Shown: positions 63,821-64,000 of the stretch, in pieces
How positions within the stretch are numbered: the first letter of the stretch is position 1
Layout: each line of letters opens with the position of its first letter
NCBI GenBank assembly: GCA_026005135.1
Contig: BPKM01000001.1
Coordinates: forward strand, 124,001 to 188,000
Reading direction: 5' to 3'
Length of the DNA: 64,000 nucleotides
Source of the DNA: Leptospiraceae bacterium
GTDB lineage: Bacteria > Spirochaetota > Leptospiria > Leptospirales > Leptonemataceae
The notes under the pieces: generated by a model
What the model was told of the DNA's origin: nothing
The model's input: only the letters and a program-made list of their open reading frames with translations
Databases searched by the model: none
Position numbers and translations under genes: made by a program

Positions 63821-64000
63821 CTATTCAATAATTTTATATTTTTTTAAATCTTTTTTAGATAAGCCAGTTATTTTAATAATTAAATCAATCGATAAACCTT
63901 CTTTTTTCATTTTCTTCGCTGTTTCTATTTTTGCTTTTAGTTGTCCTTCCTGTAAGCCTTCTAATTTTCCTTCAAGTTTTCCTTTTTGTAGGCCTTCTTG
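63821..64000 (-). CDS. PD-(D/E)XK-like nuclease-fold protein, copy 5 (partial)
   Basis: Only the C-terminal tail is in the window. It shows KGKLEGKLEGLQEGQLK repeats, then AKKMKKEGLSIDLIIKITGL and the end KKYKIIE. This end module equals that of copy 2, not of neighbouring copy 4. The array continues to the right. Confidence 0.75.
   Translation of the reverse strand, partial: QEGLQKGKLEGKLEGLQEGQLKAKIETAKKMKKEGLSIDLIIKITGLSKKDLKKYKIIE

Overview
The window is a strongly AT-rich chromosomal segment that looks like a spirochaete of the Leptospira branch (order Leptospirales). Support comes from a flagellar sheath protein FlaA, several 7TMR-DISM-like membrane adenylate cyclases, a spiro-SPASM protein, and the gene order rpmG - ispE - tRNA-Gln - truncated glmU - prs - rplY - pth - ftsH. 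The species cannot be fixed from the sequence. A KaiC-type ATPase with its HTH neighbour hints at exchange with thermophilic archaea or Aquificae.

Layout. 0-13 kb is mostly minus strand: a partial unknown gene with a degenerate receiver-like protein, a GH31 alpha-glucosidase and MsrB (plus strand), a GAF-PAS-GGDEF-EAL signalling protein, RNase H, mltG, a glycosyltransferase, an enoyl-CoA hydratase and an NSS symporter with its MetS-type small subunit. 13-24 kb holds a small HTH/lysine-tail DNA-binding protein, a PDZ lipoprotein, nadC, a TPR protein, the KaiC pair, mgtC, pgi, an orphan ParA, a metallo-beta-lactamase-fold lipoprotein and a sodium:alanine-type symporter reading into phosphatidylserine decarboxylase. 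24-39 kb is a housekeeping block (rpmG, ispE, two tRNAs, glmU, prs, rplY, pth, ftsH, acyl-CoA dehydrogenase, folD) that ends with a MoxR/midasin-like AAA plus VWA pair and a gamma-carbonic-anhydrase-like protein. 39-54 kb carries three class III cyclases, flaA, carA, a SurA/parvulin lipoprotein, a spiro-SPASM/SpsF/SpsG-like set and a CPBP protease. 54-64 kb is accessory: five near-identical PD-(D/E)XK-like genes in two tandem arrays around an Rhs C-terminal-tip region with five small lipoprotein genes, an IS30-type element and an IS5/IS903-type element.

Main discovery candidates. (1) Two overlapping paralogous cyclase genes (39403-43483) have lost complementary halves of the class III active site: one keeps both metal-binding Asp, the other keeps the transition-state Asn and Arg. 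They could form an obligate heterodimer with one active site, like the C1/C2 arrangement of mammalian adenylyl cyclase. (2) The Rhs-tip and small-lipoprotein array looks like a polymorphic toxin locus with unrecognised immunity-like lipoproteins. (3) A two-gene midasin-like AAA + dead-AAA/VWA machine. (4) A Pth homologue lacking its catalytic His.

Five otherwise normal core genes are each broken by a single-base frameshift in the same sense (one extra base), so sequencing or assembly error must be excluded before they are treated as pseudogenes or recoded genes.
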